DNA of 64,000 nucleotides. Origin: Bacteroidetes bacterium 37-13. Lineage in GTDB: Bacteria; Bacteroidota; Bacteroidia; Chitinophagales; LD1. The stretch lies in assembly GCA_001897535.1 (NCBI GenBank), contig MKTC01000007.1:1-64000 (forward strand), given 5' to 3'. The position numbers were made by a program, and so were the translations under genes. This document shows, in pieces, positions 63,247 to 64,000 of the stretch (positions are counted from its first letter, which is position 1; each line of letters begins with the position of its first letter). Below the pieces are notes generated by a model. The model made no database searches. It was not told the DNA's origin and was given only the letters and a program-made list of their open reading frames with translations.

Positions 63247-64000
63247 TGACGAAACAAGAACTTACAGCAGAAATTTTAAAGAAAAAAAGTATGCTGTGTG
63301 TAGGCTTAGATTCTGCCTTGGATTTAATCCCCAAACATCTACTAAAATTCAGCGATCCAATTTTTGAATTTAATAAGCAAATAATTGATGCCACACATCA
63401 GTTAGCTATTGCATACAAGCCCAATATTGCTTTTTATGAAGCAATGGGAATTAGTGGTTGGCAAAGTCTTGAAAAAACAATCAATTACTTAAACCAAAAC
63501 TATCCAGAGTGCTTCACCATTGCAGATGCTAAGCGGGGTGATATTGGTAATACTTCTGCCATGTATGCCAAAACATTTTTTGAATGGCTAAACTTTGATT
63601 CCGTAACTGTGGCACCATACATGGGAAGCGATTCCGTAATTCCTTTTCTTCAATACAAAAACAAGTGGGTAATTTTGCTTGGGCTCACTTCAAACAAAGG
63701 TAGCAGCGATTTTCAGTTTGAAAAAATAGGTAACGAAATGCTATATGAAAAAGTAGTGAATACATCGCAGCAATGGGCAAATGCTAACCAATTGATGTTT
63801 GTAACCGGAGCCACACACCCAGAGCAACTTGCAGGCTTGCGAAAACTTGCTCCAGACTATTTCTTTTTAGTTCCGGGAATTGGCGCTCAAGGAGGAAGTG
63901 TGGAAGCAGTTTGCGAAAATGCTTTCAATAGCGAAGGCGGCTTGCTCATCAATTCTGCAAGGCAAATAATTTATGCTTCGCCAAACGAAGACTTTGCAGA
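63246..64000 (+). CDS. pyrF: Orotidine 5'-phosphate decarboxylase, 3' end outside window
   Basis: 251 codons are visible. It belongs to the long type-2 PyrF group: [16 protein letters not shown], the catalytic [19 protein letters not shown] (Lys and Asp of the DAKRGD core), VAPYMGSDS and VPGIGAQGG. It makes UMP from OMP in pyrimidine synthesis. The last residues lie beyond base 64000. Confidence 0.95.
   Translation, partial: MTKQELTAEILKKKSMLCVGLDSALDLIPKHLLKFSDPIFEFNKQIIDATHQLAIAYKPNIAFYEAMGISGWQSLEKTINYLNQNYPECFTIADAKRGDIGNTSAMYAKTFFEWLNFDSVTVAPYMGSDSVIPFLQYKNKWVILLGLTSNKGSSDFQFEKIGNEMLYEKVVNTSQQWANANQLMFVTGATHPEQLAGLRKLAPDYFFLVPGIGAQGGSVEAVCENAFNSEGGLLINSARQIIYASPNEDFA

Noticed and set aside
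1-64000. CRISPR array, rRNA operon, invertible fibre segment or diversity-generating retroelement
   Set aside because: No regularly spaced repeats, rRNA-like sequence, invertase gene or reverse transcriptase was seen.

Overview
The window is from a member of the Bacteroidota, probably a Chitinophagales- or Sphingobacteriia-like environmental bacterium. The evidence is two very large secreted proteins with C-terminal type IX secretion sorting tails, promoter elements of the TAnnTTTG type, a short 289-residue primary sigma factor without region 1.1, a 1110-residue SecA, and a CzcA-CzcC fusion. The host DNA is AT-rich; the central third is visibly richer in G and C.

Host left part (1-21424): a surface adhesin that runs off the left edge, a dead IS1595-type transposase, a second type IX-sorted protein, a sensor kinase, secA, a three-gene set that looks like copper acquisition (a CNGKC protein, a Met/His-rich lipoprotein, and a TonB-dependent receptor carrying CxxxM and HxM motifs like copper receptor OprC), a DUF4256 protein, a stand-alone WYL protein, an alpha/beta hydrolase, rpoD and a Cys/His-rich DUF6660-type protein. 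Next comes the first 123 codons of a heavy-metal RND pump.

Middle (21425-53904): an apparently complete Mu-like transposable prophage of about 32.5 kb inserted inside the pump gene. It is reversed relative to the usual Mu map. A LexA-type repressor, MuA-like transposase, MuB-like ATPase and an early operon lie at its right side. Terminase, lysozyme, connector, portal, F-like, G-like and gp37-like genes lie on the + strand (37374-43496). Protease, capsid, tail sheath, tube, frameshifted chaperone, tape measure, baseplate and fibre genes lie on the - strand (22360-37190), and a Dam-like methylase is the last gene. The most unusual items are a T-arm-bearing, D-armless tRNA-like RNA in the early operon, a holin-like/u-spanin composite reading frame with an internal lipoprotein start, a -1 frameshift in the tail chaperone, hydrophobic export-like N-termini on the capsid and its neighbour, and a DnaA domain IV-only protein.

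Host right part (53907-64000): the remaining 1330 codons of the pump with its fused outer-membrane channel, the CzcB adaptor, a Zn/Cd-type P-ATPase, a GtrA-like protein, a small acetyltransferase, an AraC regulator with an N-terminal metal-binding HMA-like segment, an initiator tRNA, an NFU iron-sulfur protein and the start of pyrF. Joining 21423 to 53910 restores one 1453-codon frame, so the prophage has interrupted a metal-efflux operon.
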